In this document: one piece after another, positions 8,349 through 15,817 of the stretch
Position numbering within the stretch: the stretch's first letter is position 1
Layout of the letters: each line of letters starts with the position of its first letter
NCBI RefSeq assembly: GCF_034627025.1
Contig: NZ_CP141048.1
Coordinates: 979,501 to 1,043,500 of the forward strand
Reading direction: 5' to 3'
DNA length: 64,000 nucleotides
Source: Microvirga lotononidis
Lineage (GTDB): Bacteria; Pseudomonadota; Alphaproteobacteria; Rhizobiales; Beijerinckiaceae
The notes under the pieces: generated by a model
Told to the model about the DNA's origin: nothing
Seen by the model: the letters and a program-made list of their open reading frames with translations, nothing else
The model's database searches: none
Made by a program: the position numbers and the translations under genes

Positions 8349-8723
8349 TCACTGAGGCGGCTGGGCGGGAGCCGAGGGCGTTCTCGCCGCCGTTCCCTGC
8401 TGGGACTGCATGCGGTCGAACATTCGCAAAGCCGCGTCGACGCAGGTTTGCGTGGATTCGCGATTGCCGCAGACGACGCGAAGCTGCGTGTCGCCGCTGC
8501 GCAGGAAGAAGCGCGCTCCCCGCCCGTCGCGGCTGCCGCGGCCTTCCTCATCGTCGTCGCGCATCATCGAGCCTCGGCGGCGGTCCATGTCGCGATCCCA
8601 TCCGTCACGCCTGTCGTGCCAGCCGCCGCGTCCGGCATCATCACGATCTCGCGATGATTCCTGGCTCAGGGCGCCTGTTGCAAGGCAAACGAGACCGGCG
8701 GCGAGAAGGAAAGCAGTTTTCAT
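8349..8723 (-). CDS. Hypothetical secreted Asp/Arg-rich protein
   Basis: A 124-residue precursor with a signal peptide (MKTAFLLAAGLVCLATGALS). The next 50 residues are repetitive and highly charged, rich in Asp, Arg, Gly and Trp (RDRDDAGRGGWHDRRDGW). Then comes a short better-ordered part, FLRSGDTQLRVVCGNRESTQ, with two cysteines that could pair in the periplasm, and a Pro/Ala tail. The start is fixed by GGAGG five bases before ATG 8723; a longer frame to 8756 lacks any such site. No domain is recognised. A periplasmic role is all that can be inferred. Confidence 0.65.
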   Translation of the reverse strand: MKTAFLLAAGLVCLATGALSQESSRDRDDAGRGGWHDRRDGWDRDMDRRRGSMMRDDDEEGRGSRDGRGARFFLRSGDTQLRVVCGNRESTQTCVDAALRMFDRMQSQQGTAARTPSAPAQPPQ

Positions 8724-8822
8724 CGGAACCTCCACGAATGGGTGTGAACAGGCCACGGGCCTCTTGGTTCCTCACGAATTACCGTAACTGACCTATCGAA
8801 GAGCGGTCATCATGCACTGCAC

Positions 8823-8847
8823 CTACGACTAATGTCGTAGCATTAGT
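8823..8847. promoter_or_regulatory. Two overlapping inverted repeats upstream of the TRAP operon
   Basis: CTACGAC-4-GTCGTAG (8823-8840) overlaps ACTAATG-6-CATTAGT (8828-8847), so the two dyads share bases and cannot form at once. They lie in the spacer between divergent genes, about 165 bases before the TRAP binding-protein start. An operator for this operon is the simplest reading. Confidence 0.5.
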
Positions 8848-9011
8848 ATGATCTTCGAAAGTAAAAAATCGGCTCTCTTCACGCGTCGATCAGAGTTCTT
8901 CTACCCTACTTGCATGCCCTGCCAAAATGACGCACCATCGAGTAAGGAATAACGCGTGCCATCACAAGAAAACGCGATCCTTCACAATAAACAGGGGTGA
9001 GGGAGGAAGCC

Positions 9012-10148
9012 GTGAAGAAAGGTCATTTGTCTACGTCAAAGTCTTCGAGCGTATCCAAGCAATCGCGTCGCCGGTTCCTGCAGGTTGCCGGCTTGGGAGC
9101 AGCGGCAACGATTGCGGCTCCCCAGGTATCCAGAGCCCAGACGGCCACATGGAAATTCCAATCGACTTGGCCGAACCGCGATATCTTCCACGAATTCTGT
9201 AACGACTTCGCCAAGCGCGTGAACGACATGTCCGGCGGGCGTCTGAAGATCGACGTTCTCGCCTCCGGCGCCATCGTTCCAGCCTTCCAGCTGCAGGATG
9301 CCGTCCATGCGGGCATTCTCGACGGCGGCCACGGTGTCGCCGCCTATTGGTACGGCAAGAACAAAGCCTACGCGCTGTTCGGCACCGGCCCGTCCTTCGG
9401 TTGGGACGCGAATTCCTTCCTCGGATGGATGAATTACGGTGGCGGCTACGATCTCTACAACGAGCTTCAGAACCAGATCCTGAAGCTCAACATCGTGGGC
9501 TTCCTCTCCGGTCCCATGCCGGCGCAGCCGCTCGGTTGGTTCAAGAGCGAGGTGACGTCCGCAGATGCCTTCAAGGGCCTGAAATACCGCACGGTGGGGC
9601 TGGCCGCAGACCTCAATCGCCAGCTCGGCGCCGCCGTCACCATTCTGGCCGGCGGCGAAATCGTTCCGGCGCTGGAGCGCGGCGTCATCGACGGCGCCGA
9701 GTTCAACAACCCGTCCTCGGACTTGGTGCTCGGCTTCCCCGACGTGTCGAAGATCCTGATGCTCCAGAGCTATCACCAATCGGGCGAGACCTTCGAGCTC
9801 CTCTTCAACAAGACGAAGTACGACGCGCTCGCGCCCGAATTGAAGGCCATCGTCAAATATGCCGCGGAGTCGGAATCCGCCGACATGTCCTGGAAGGCCC
9901 TCGACCGCTACTCGAAGGATCTTGAGGCCATCCGCGCCCGCGGCGTCAAGGTGACGAAGACACCGGAATCCGTGCTGCAGGCGCAGCTCGACGCCTGGAA
10001 CAAGGTCATCGACGAGTTCTCGAAGGACCCGTTCTTCAAGAAAGTGATCGACAGCCAGAAGGCCTGGGTGCAGCGCACCTATGCCTATGAGCGGTTGAAC
10101 GAACCGTCGCGCGAGATGGCCTACGAGCATTTCTTCAAGGCGACCTGA
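9012..10148 (+). CDS. TRAP transporter solute-binding protein (DctP/TakP family)
   Basis: Periplasmic receptor that captures an organic acid for the membrane subunits encoded next. The 378-residue precursor has a twin-arginine-type signal, KQSRRRFLQVAGLGAAATIA, cleaved near SRAQ. The mature protein carries the DctP-family ligand region with FKGLKYRTVGLAADLN and GGEIVPALERG followed by EFNNPSSD. That pattern matches the TakP subgroup that binds 2-oxo acids such as pyruvate. The ligand is inferred from the family only. GTG 9012 has GGAGG five bases upstream and is preferred to GTG 8997. It is first in a three-gene operon. Confidence 0.88.
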   Translation: MKKGHLSTSKSSSVSKQSRRRFLQVAGLGAAATIAAPQVSRAQTATWKFQSTWPNRDIFHEFCNDFAKRVNDMSGGRLKIDVLASGAIVPAFQLQDAVHAGILDGGHGVAAYWYGKNKAYALFGTGPSFGWDANSFLGWMNYGGGYDLYNELQNQILKLNIVGFLSGPMPAQPLGWFKSEVTSADAFKGLKYRTVGLAADLNRQLGAAVTILAGGEIVPALERGVIDGAEFNNPSSDLVLGFPDVSKILMLQSYHQSGETFELLFNKTKYDALAPELKAIVKYAAESESADMSWKALDRYSKDLEAIRARGVKVTKTPESVLQAQLDAWNKVIDEFSKDPFFKKVIDSQKAWVQRTYAYERLNEPSREMAYEHFFKAT

Positions 10149-10266
10149 CGCAACAAACCGGCGCCCGACCGTTCACGCCTGAAAAGCCCTTTCCCCAGAC
10201 CTGGAGCGGCGCCGCGCGTGCCGCTCCCACGACACGTCCCGAAGACTCGTGAAAAGGCTTCGATCC

Positions 10267-10851
10267 ATGCGCTTTGCCTATCTCATCGACCGCATCAACA
10301 CGTTCATCGGCAAAGCGGTCGCCTGGTCCATCGTCGCCCTGACCTTCGCCGTCTGCTACGAGGTGTTCTCGCGCTATGTGCTGCGCTCGCCCACGGAATG
10401 GGCCTTCGATGCGAGCTACATGCTCTACGGCCTGCTCTTCATGGTGGCCGGACCCTATGCCTTGGCCCGCAACAATCATGTGAGAGGCGATTTCCTCTAT
10501 CGCAACTGGCCTCCCCGACGGCAAGCGGGACTGGATCTCGTGCTCTACGTCCTGTTCTTCTTTCCCGGCATCCTTGCGTTCATCTATGCCGGCCTGCCGT
10601 TCACGCAGATGTCCTGGATGATGAACGAGCATTCGATGAACTCGCCGAACGGGCCGCCGATCTATCCGTTCAAGGCGCTCATTCCCATCGTGGGCGTGTT
10701 GATGGCGTTCCAAGGGCTGGCGGAACTCATCCGCTGCATCGCGTGCCTGCGCAACGGCGATTGGCCCCCGCGCCTTCACGACGTGGAAGAAACGGAAAAG
10801 CTCATTCTCGAACAAGCCGAACAAGAAGGCCTTACGAAGGGGACTGTCTGA
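10267..10851 (+). CDS. TRAP transporter small permease (DctQ)
   Basis: A 194-residue membrane protein with four hydrophobic segments. It includes the DctQ hallmark EVFSRYVLRSPTEWAFDASY after the first segment and a HVRGDFLY loop. DctQ subunits join the large permease and are needed for assembly, not for a separate activity. The C-terminus is a charged cytoplasmic helix (VEETEKLILEQAEQE). I use ATG 10267, with AAGG about nine bases upstream; GTG 10249 would add six residues. The stop codon overlaps the dctM start by one base, so translation is coupled. Confidence 0.87.
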   Translation: MRFAYLIDRINTFIGKAVAWSIVALTFAVCYEVFSRYVLRSPTEWAFDASYMLYGLLFMVAGPYALARNNHVRGDFLYRNWPPRRQAGLDLVLYVLFFFPGILAFIYAGLPFTQMSWMMNEHSMNSPNGPPIYPFKALIPIVGVLMAFQGLAELIRCIACLRNGDWPPRLHDVEETEKLILEQAEQEGLTKGTV

Positions 10852-12188
10852 TGCTGGCATCATGGGAGCTGGGGAATCCCGAGTTGGGCGTGCTGATGCT
10901 CGGCCTGTTCGTGGTTTTCATCATGTTCGGATTTCCTATCGCGTTCACGCTGATGGCGTTGGGCTTCGGCTTCGGCTACTTCGCCATGGGCGACATCGTC
11001 TTCGCGCTGGTTGTCCAGCGCGCCTATTCGGTGATGACGAACGATACGCTCGTGGCCATTCCGCTCTTCGTCTTCATGGGCTACATCATCGAACGGGCGA
11101 ACATCCTCGACCGCCTGTTCCACTCGATCCAGATCGCCGTCGGCGGGCTGCCGGGTTCGCTCGCCATCGCGACCCTGGTGACCTGCGCCATGTTCGCCAC
11201 CGCGACGGGCATCGTCGGCGCGGTCGTGACCCTCATGGGTCTTCTCGCCTTCCCGGCCATGCTGCGCGCCGGCTACGACATACGCCTGTCGGCCGGCGTG
11301 GTCTGCGCAGGCGGTTGTCTCGGCATCCTCATCCCGCCGAGCGTGATGCTGATCCTTTACGGCGCGACGGCGGGCGTGTCCGTGCCGAAGCTTTATGCAG
11401 GAGCCCTGTTTCCGGGCTTGATGCTCGCCGGGCTTTACATCCTCTATGTTCTGGTCCGCTGCGCCCTCAATCCGAGCCTCGCTCCGAAGATACCGGCGGA
11501 GAACCGGCGATATCCCCTTGTGAAGATCGTCTGGTCGCTGGGAACGTCGTTCTTTCCGCTCGCCGTGCTCATGCTTTCCGTCCTCGGCGCGATCTTCTTC
11601 GGCATCGCGACGCCGACGGAAGCCGCCGCCGTGGGCGCCCTCGGCAGTCTCCTGCTCGCGGCCGCATACCGCTCCCTCACCTTCGGCAAGCTCAAGGAAT
11701 CGGTGATCCTCACCGCGCGCACATCGGCCATGGTGTGCTGGCTCTTCGTGGGTTCCTTCATCTTCTCGTCGATCTTCGCCTTTCTCGGCGGTCATCAGCC
11801 GATCGAGCAATTCGTCACGCATCTGAACCTGTCGCCCTTCTGGTTCCTGATCATGACGCAGGTGATCATCTTCGTGCTCGGCTGGCCGCTGGAATGGACG
11901 GAGATCGTCGTGATCTTCGTGCCGATCTTCCTGCCGCTCCTCGACAATTTCGGTATCGACCCGGTCTTCTTCGGCGTGCTGATCGCCCTCAACATCCAGA
12001 CGTCGTTCCTGTCGCCGCCGGTCGCCATGGCGCCCTTCTATCTGAAGGGAATCGCGCCGCCTCACGTGAACATCAACGACATCTTCGCCGGCGTCATGCC
12101 GTTCCTGCTGCTCGTGATCGTCGCCATGGCGATGTTCTACACCTTTCCGGAAATCGGCCTCTGGCTGCCGCGCTATCTCTACGGCTGA
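10851..12188 (+). CDS. TRAP transporter large permease (DctM)
   Basis: The 445-residue channel subunit of the sodium-driven TRAP importer, with a dozen or so hydrophobic segments. Characteristic stretches are GFPIAFTLMALGFGFGY at the start, the ATATGIVGAVVTLMG region, GGCLGILIPPSVMLILYG near residue 165, and FGIATPTEAAAVGALGS in the second half. Those match the repeat signatures of the DctM/IT superfamily. The TGATG junction couples it to dctQ. No further gene follows closely, so the operon appears to be only the three transporter genes, without a linked enzyme to reveal the substrate. Confidence 0.9.
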   Translation: MLASWELGNPELGVLMLGLFVVFIMFGFPIAFTLMALGFGFGYFAMGDIVFALVVQRAYSVMTNDTLVAIPLFVFMGYIIERANILDRLFHSIQIAVGGLPGSLAIATLVTCAMFATATGIVGAVVTLMGLLAFPAMLRAGYDIRLSAGVVCAGGCLGILIPPSVMLILYGATAGVSVPKLYAGALFPGLMLAGLYILYVLVRCALNPSLAPKIPAENRRYPLVKIVWSLGTSFFPLAVLMLSVLGAIFFGIATPTEAAAVGALGSLLLAAAYRSLTFGKLKESVILTARTSAMVCWLFVGSFIFSSIFAFLGGHQPIEQFVTHLNLSPFWFLIMTQVIIFVLGWPLEWTEIVVIFVPIFLPLLDNFGIDPVFFGVLIALNIQTSFLSPPVAMAPFYLKGIAPPHVNINDIFAGVMPFLLLVIVAMAMFYTFPEIGLWLPRYLYG

Positions 12189-12299
12189 GATCAGCGGACC
12201 GCACCTTCGAAGCTTCGCCGTGGAGCGGCCTTTCGAGCAACGGAACCCTGGCATCGCCTTCACGTTGGCCTCCTGCTCATGCTGCAAAAGGAGGCGATC

Positions 12300-12464
12300 A
12301 TGAGATGTCAGTTCTGCCATCAGGATGTCGAGAATCCTTGTCATAACGCCCAGGAGATGCAGCGGCGCGCGGAAAGCCACGTGGAGCGCTGTGAACATGC
12401 TCTCCGGAGCCTGCAGGGCACGGGATCCGGCTCGCAGCGCGGCGATGCTCAACGAAACGGATGA
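12300..12464 (+). CDS. Small cysteine-rich hypothetical protein (54 aa)
   Basis: Begins MRCQFCHQDVENPC, giving a CxxC pair at residues 3 and 6, a third Cys at 14, then HVERC with His27 and Cys31. This spacing could form a small zinc site, which is inference. The start is well supported by AGGAGG five to six bases upstream. It is the first of three short frames on the plus strand that end at a strong terminator at 12808-12841. Function is unknown. Codon use is ordinary for the window. Confidence 0.6.
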   Translation: MRCQFCHQDVENPCHNAQEMQRRAESHVERCEHALRSLQGTGSGSQRGDAQRNG

Positions 12465-12468
12465 GCCC

Positions 12469-12678
12469 ATGTCCGGCAAGTCTGAAGGCCGTGATCGAGG
12501 ATTGGCCGAGCGGAGCGTGAACACCAGCGTCGCGCCTCCGACCGAGGGCAATTCCGGGCATCGGATCCGGAACGAAGGATCCTCCGCCGACCGCCGGCTG
12601 GAAGAGAACGATCAGCGCAAGGGTCTGGACAGGACCGAGCGTCCTATCACGATGGCTGAAGGAAACCCCGAACCGTAG
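12469..12678 (+). CDS. Small polar hypothetical protein (possible)
   Basis: A 69-codon frame starting MSGKSEGRDRG, rich in Glu, Arg, Asn and Gly and without hydrophobic segments, so probably disordered if made. It starts five bases after the cysteine-rich gene and stops ten bases before the next small frame, which fits a tight operon. The ribosome site is poor and an in-frame ATG at 12445 overlaps the previous gene. Coding status is uncertain. The operon position and the terminator that follows are the main support. Confidence 0.4.
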   Translation: MSGKSEGRDRGLAERSVNTSVAPPTEGNSGHRIRNEGSSADRRLEENDQRKGLDRTERPITMAEGNPEP

Positions 12679-12688
12679 GAGTGTGGCA

Positions 12689-12790
12689 ATGGCACGGAAA
12701 GCCCGGATGAGACCATCCTGGAAGAAGGCGAAAACCCGGAAGCAGAAGACCGCGGGTTCGCGCGAGGGGCGTGTGACTCAACGCAGCTGA
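12689..12790 (+). CDS. Very small basic protein (33 aa)
   Basis: Starts MARKARMRPSWKKAKTRKQK and has 13 Lys or Arg in 33 residues, so it would bind nucleic acid or acidic surfaces if made. A GGAG lies six bases before the ATG, and an intrinsic terminator begins 17 bases after the stop. It is below the length usually reported by gene finders. No family is recognised. Confidence 0.45.
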   Translation: MARKARMRPSWKKAKTRKQKTAGSREGRVTQRS

Positions 12791-12807
12791 CCTCGACGAG
12801 AATTGTC

Positions 12808-12841
12808 GAAACGGCCCGCCTTTTGCGGGCCGTTTCTTTTT
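12808..12841 (+). terminator. Rho-independent terminator
   Basis: A perfect 12-bp stem, GAAACGGCCCGC and GCGGGCCGTTTC, with a five-base loop and a run of T directly after. It closes the small-gene cluster at 12300-12790 and shows that the region is transcribed on the plus strand. Confidence 0.9.
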
Positions 12842-12896
12842 GCACGGAGCACGTTGAGCGGCTTAAACCTCGCTCCGTAACCCTATTTACATAGCC

Positions 12897-12947
12897 ATAC
12901 GAAATAACGTATATAAACGCCACATTCATGGAATCACAGTTGTGATT
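12897..12947. promoter_or_regulatory. Two dyads upstream of the small membrane protein gene
   Basis: ATACG-6-CGTAT at 12897-12912 and a 16-base palindrome AATCACA-GT-TGTGATT at 12932-12947. Both lie in the 180-base spacer between the terminator and the gene at 13026 and are plausible regulator sites. The regulator is unknown. Confidence 0.4.
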
Positions 12948-13025
12948 TTCCACACATCGGACATTCTGTTCGCCGGTGTAGTGAAAACATAAGCAAACAG
13001 CCGGGAATACTTTCAGGAGGACCTT

Positions 13026-13436
13026 ATGACCGCGTCGTCACTCAGCTTCAGGCTTGCCGTTCTTTTCGTCATCGCCGGTATGGCGATGGGAATTGGCATG
13101 GCCGCTTCCCAGGATCATTCGATCATGCCTGCTCATGCACATCTCAACCTGCTCGGGTGGGTGTCGCTCTTCCTTTTCGGCATTTATTACGAGCGCCGGC
13201 CCGCCCTCGATAAGAGCCGGCTGGCCCTGGTCCAGGTCGCTGTATGGTCGGCTGGGACTGTTCTGTTGACCATCGCGGTCGCCGCTCTTCATCTGGGATA
13301 TGAAGCTTTCGATCCGCTTGCTGGGATTGCATCCCTGGTCGTGCTCGCCGCCATGGTTCTGTTCGCCTATTTCGTCTTCAAGCCGTCCCGCGACGCCGCT
13401 TCGTCGCCGACGCCTCATCTGACGCCGGCCGAGTGA
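13026..13436 (+). CDS. Small four-helix membrane protein with HAHLNLLGW motif
   Basis: A 136-residue membrane protein with four hydrophobic segments. The hallmark is MPAHAHLNLLGWVSLFLFG near residues 35-52, which resembles the first haem-ligand region of haem-copper oxidase subunit I. Proteins like this are often annotated as cytochrome-oxidase-like in alphaproteobacteria, but it is far too short to be an oxidase subunit, and only one His-rich segment is present. Haem binding or a role in oxidase or nitric-oxide metabolism is speculation. The start has a strong AGGAGG six bases upstream. Two palindromes precede the gene. Confidence 0.7.
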   Translation: MTASSLSFRLAVLFVIAGMAMGIGMAASQDHSIMPAHAHLNLLGWVSLFLFGIYYERRPALDKSRLALVQVAVWSAGTVLLTIAVAALHLGYEAFDPLAGIASLVVLAAMVLFAYFVFKPSRDAASSPTPHLTPAE

Positions 13437-13525
13437 CCGGCATCGTGCCGGGGCGGAACTCACCACCCCGGCACCCCGATTTCCGCGGCTGTCGAGAACG
13501 GCCTCGGCATGAGACCGGATGATGC

Positions 13526-14569
13526 TCAACGCCTTTTGTTGAGGGTCTGGCCGGGGGTGGCGCCGAAGACGCGGCGATAGGCCATGCCGAACTCGCCCAC
13601 ATGCCGGAAGCCGCAGGCCAGCGCGATCTCCGTCACCGTCACCAGCGCCGGATCGGCCGCCTGCAACGCCGCATGCGCCCGGTGCAGCCGCACGGAGCGC
13701 AGGAACATCATCGGCGTGATGTGGCGGAAGCTCTGGAACCCGTTCTGCAGGCTCCTGGCGCTCACCCCGGCCTGCGCGGCGATATCGGCCAGGGACAGCG
13801 GCTCGGCGAAATGCGCCTCGATGTAGGCCTCCGCGCGCCTGACATAGAACGGCACCGCCGCCGCCTGCGGGGCGAGCAGAGCCTGCGAGTATTCGTGCTG
13901 CTGCGAGAGCAGGAAGCCGGTGAGCAGCTGCTGCTCGAACTGGCGCCAGGCCATCGGCGAGTGCCGGACGAAGGAATAGGGGTCGGACATCTGGGCCTCG
14001 GCATAGCCGAGCAGGCGCAGCCAGCTGCGCCCGGCCGGAGTGTCGAGATCGGCCGAGACCTCGAAGTCGATGAAGCCGGGAATGTCATGACCCAGGAGCT
14101 TGGCGCAGCATTCCGCCATTGTCACGCGGCTGACGAGGAGCGCCATCGTCTCCGTTTCCTGCGCGATCCGAAATGCCCGTTCCGAGCCGGACGGCATGAT
14201 GATGGCCCGGCTCGCCGAGTGGGAATAGGTCCTGCCCCTGAAGAAGAACTCTCCTGCTCCCGACGATGCCACGACGAAAGCCATCCGGTCATCCGCCTCC
14301 TCCGGCTCCAGGATCACGTCGATGTCCCGCCCGATCTGGGCATGAAAGATCCCGAGCTCGGCCTTGCCTCGGAAGGCGAGCTTCCCATTGGCATGATCGC
14401 CAGCCGACGCATTTGCGAATTTCTGCGGAGAGATGAGATTGAGGGCGTTCTCCAGCTCGTCGAGCCGCTTCGCTTGCACCATCTCGTCGATGATCTGGCT
14501 GGCCGGCGCAGGATGGAGCTGGACCGTGAAGCTCTGGGGCTGGACGTCGTGGGGCGCGATGGTAGCCAT
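13526..14569 (-). CDS. AraC family transcriptional regulator
   Basis: A 347-residue regulator. The N-terminal half is a cupin-like ligand domain of the AraC_binding_2 type (GAGEFFFRGRTYSHSASRA region). The C-terminal 100 residues form the double helix-turn-helix: SLADIAAQAGVSARSLQNGF, then VTEIALACGFRHVGEFGMAY and an FGATPGQTL ending. Inducer and targets are unknown. The nearest genes are divergent or unrelated, so local autoregulation is all that can be suggested. ATG 14569 is my choice; GTG 14599 adds ten residues, and neither has a good ribosome site. Confidence 0.85.
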   Translation of the reverse strand: MATIAPHDVQPQSFTVQLHPAPASQIIDEMVQAKRLDELENALNLISPQKFANASAGDHANGKLAFRGKAELGIFHAQIGRDIDVILEPEEADDRMAFVVASSGAGEFFFRGRTYSHSASRAIIMPSGSERAFRIAQETETMALLVSRVTMAECCAKLLGHDIPGFIDFEVSADLDTPAGRSWLRLLGYAEAQMSDPYSFVRHSPMAWRQFEQQLLTGFLLSQQHEYSQALLAPQAAAVPFYVRRAEAYIEAHFAEPLSLADIAAQAGVSARSLQNGFQSFRHITPMMFLRSVRLHRAHAALQAADPALVTVTEIALACGFRHVGEFGMAYRRVFGATPGQTLNKRR

Positions 14570-14921
14570 GTCTCGGCTCACGAGCCGATGCGGGAGCACG
14601 ACCGGTCAAAGGCCCGGGCGGCCCTGCGGCACCCGGTTATTGGCGGGGTGCGGCACTGAATATCGTCGGCCGTGAAGACCCATCTATTACCGCGAATAGG
14701 AAGTTTGAAATTTTGTTTCTTCGAATTGACAGAAGTGGACGCGCGCTCAGTCGAGCGGAATACTATGAAACAACCTGAAGTAGCGCCCCTGAATTCCATT
14801 TTCGCTCGCTGCCTGCACTGCGAGAACTTGCAATCCTAAAGGGCCGTCGCGTCATCTACAAGGAATACCTGCGGCTGGAAACAGGCCCCAAAAGTGGATC
14901 TGCACTTCTGGGGCCGGCTCG
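14570..14921. other. Intergenic region without a recognisable gene
   Basis: About 350 bases between the AraC gene and the heat-shock operon. No frame looks coding. The stretch near 14690-14780 is less GC-rich and may hold the AraC-gene promoter. The last 40 bases form the hairpin listed separately. Confidence 0.5.
14884..14915 (-). terminator. Hairpin after the Hsp20-DUF1150 operon
   Basis: A 13-position stem with one mismatch (GGCCCCAGAAGTG and CACTTTTGGGGCC on the minus strand) and a six-base loop. It starts six bases after the DUF1150 stop and is followed by TGTTT, a weak T-tract. A transcription terminator is likely. Confidence 0.65.
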
Positions 14922-15188
14922 TCAGTGGAGGCTTACCGTCGTCAGGTCGTGCGCCCAGGCATTGGCGACCGCCGCGTCGTGATTGTCGGTCAGCAGGATG
15001 GGCTCGCCGCTGGCGGACAGGAGCGCGAAGAGGCGCATGCCGGGCTGGAGCTTCGGCGCCTGCGGGAAGAGCCGCGCGACCTCGTCGGACTCGACCGGCT
15101 TCACATAGGCCATCTGGCCCAAGCCCAGGGTCGCCAACTCGGCAATGTCGAGGACCGGCTCGGAATGGTTCTTGATATCGAAATTCAT
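14922..15188 (-). CDS. DUF1150 family protein
   Basis: An 88-residue soluble protein, MNFDIKNHSEPVLDIAELAT, with the family core LGLGQMAYVKPV and an ending ANAWAHDLTTVSLH. DUF1150 genes in Rhizobiales commonly follow a small heat-shock gene, as here with 25 bases between them, so co-induction by heat is likely. Biochemical function is unknown. The start is set by AAGGAG six bases before ATG 15188; the ATG at 15194 directly abuts the same site and is less suitable. Confidence 0.85.
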   Translation of the reverse strand: MNFDIKNHSEPVLDIAELATLGLGQMAYVKPVESDEVARLFPQAPKLQPGMRLFALLSASGEPILLTDNHDAAVANAWAHDLTTVSLH

Positions 15189-15213
15189 GGACATCTCCTT
15201 GATGCGGATGCCG

Positions 15214-15648
15214 TCACACCTTGTCCGATGCGATGATGTCGATCTTGCGGATGATCCGTTCCGGCTCGGGCCGGACGAGATCGATCGACAACAGGCCGTT
15301 GGACAGGTCCGCCCCCATGACCTCCATGCCGTCGACAAGGAGGAAGGTCCGCTGGAACTGACGGGCGGCGATGCCGCGATGTAGGAAGTGCCTTGTCTTG
15401 TCGTCGGACTGACGCCCCCGGATGACGAGCTGGTTCTCCTCCAGGGTCACTTCCAGCTGGTCCCGGGTAAATCCGGCGACGGCCAGGGTGATGCGGAGGC
15501 GCTCGGGAGCGTGTTCGGTGCGAGCCAGCCGCTCGATATTGTAGGGCGGATAACCGTCTCCTGCCGCTTTAGCGACACGGTCGAGCGCCTGCTCGATCTC
15601 ATCGAAGCCTAACAGGAACGGATGCCCAAAGGGCGACTGACGCGACAT
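15214..15648 (-). CDS. Small heat shock protein, Hsp20/alpha-crystallin family
   Basis: An ATP-independent holdase chaperone of 144 residues. The alpha-crystallin domain spans about residues 40-135. It includes PPYNIERLARTEHAPERLRI near 34-53, an AGFTRDQLEVTLEENQLVI strand pair, and GIAARQFQRTF with the conserved arginine. The N-terminus MSRQSPFGHPFLLGFDEIE is the usual opening of the rhizobial IbpA-like class. A good RpoH-type promoter lies about 90 bases upstream. The leader has no clear Shine-Dalgarno sequence, which is odd for a heat-shock gene. It is co-transcribed with the DUF1150 gene. Confidence 0.9.
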   Translation of the reverse strand: MSRQSPFGHPFLLGFDEIEQALDRVAKAAGDGYPPYNIERLARTEHAPERLRITLAVAGFTRDQLEVTLEENQLVIRGRQSDDKTRHFLHRGIAARQFQRTFLLVDGMEVMGADLSNGLLSIDLVRPEPERIIRKIDIIASDKV

Positions 15649-15736
15649 GTTCGAAGCCCAAGGTTGGAGGCACTTCGGTGGGTTTGAGCCCGCTCATGCG
15701 GCGCTCAAGTGGCCCCGGAAGGGGCCGCTGTCGGCA

Positions 15737-15765
15737 ATATGGCGATGGCATCCTGCCCTATCAAG
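15737..15765 (-). promoter_or_regulatory. Predicted heat-shock (RpoH) promoter
   Basis: On the minus strand CTTGAT is followed after exactly 17 bases by CCATAT. This is close to the alphaproteobacterial RpoH consensus (CTTG, 17-base spacer, CCATAT-like). It predicts transcription starting near 15730, leaving a leader of about 80 bases before hsp20 with hairpins GGCCCC-TTCC-GGGGCC and TTGAGC/GCTCAA. Confidence 0.6.
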
Positions 15766-15817
15766 GGCTTGGCGGCGCGCGCCGCCCGGAGCCCGGAGCG
15801 ACGGTTAACGGGACGGA

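Noticed and set aside
10860..12551. A 563-codon minus-strand frame opposite dctM
   Set aside because: Arg/Glu/His-rich shadow of a hydrophobic membrane protein gene, as expected from antisense of hydrophobic codons.
15649..15730. ROSE or fourU RNA thermometer before hsp20
   Set aside because: Neither the UUGCU motif of ROSE nor a UUUU run pairing with AGGA is present; only generic hairpins are seen.
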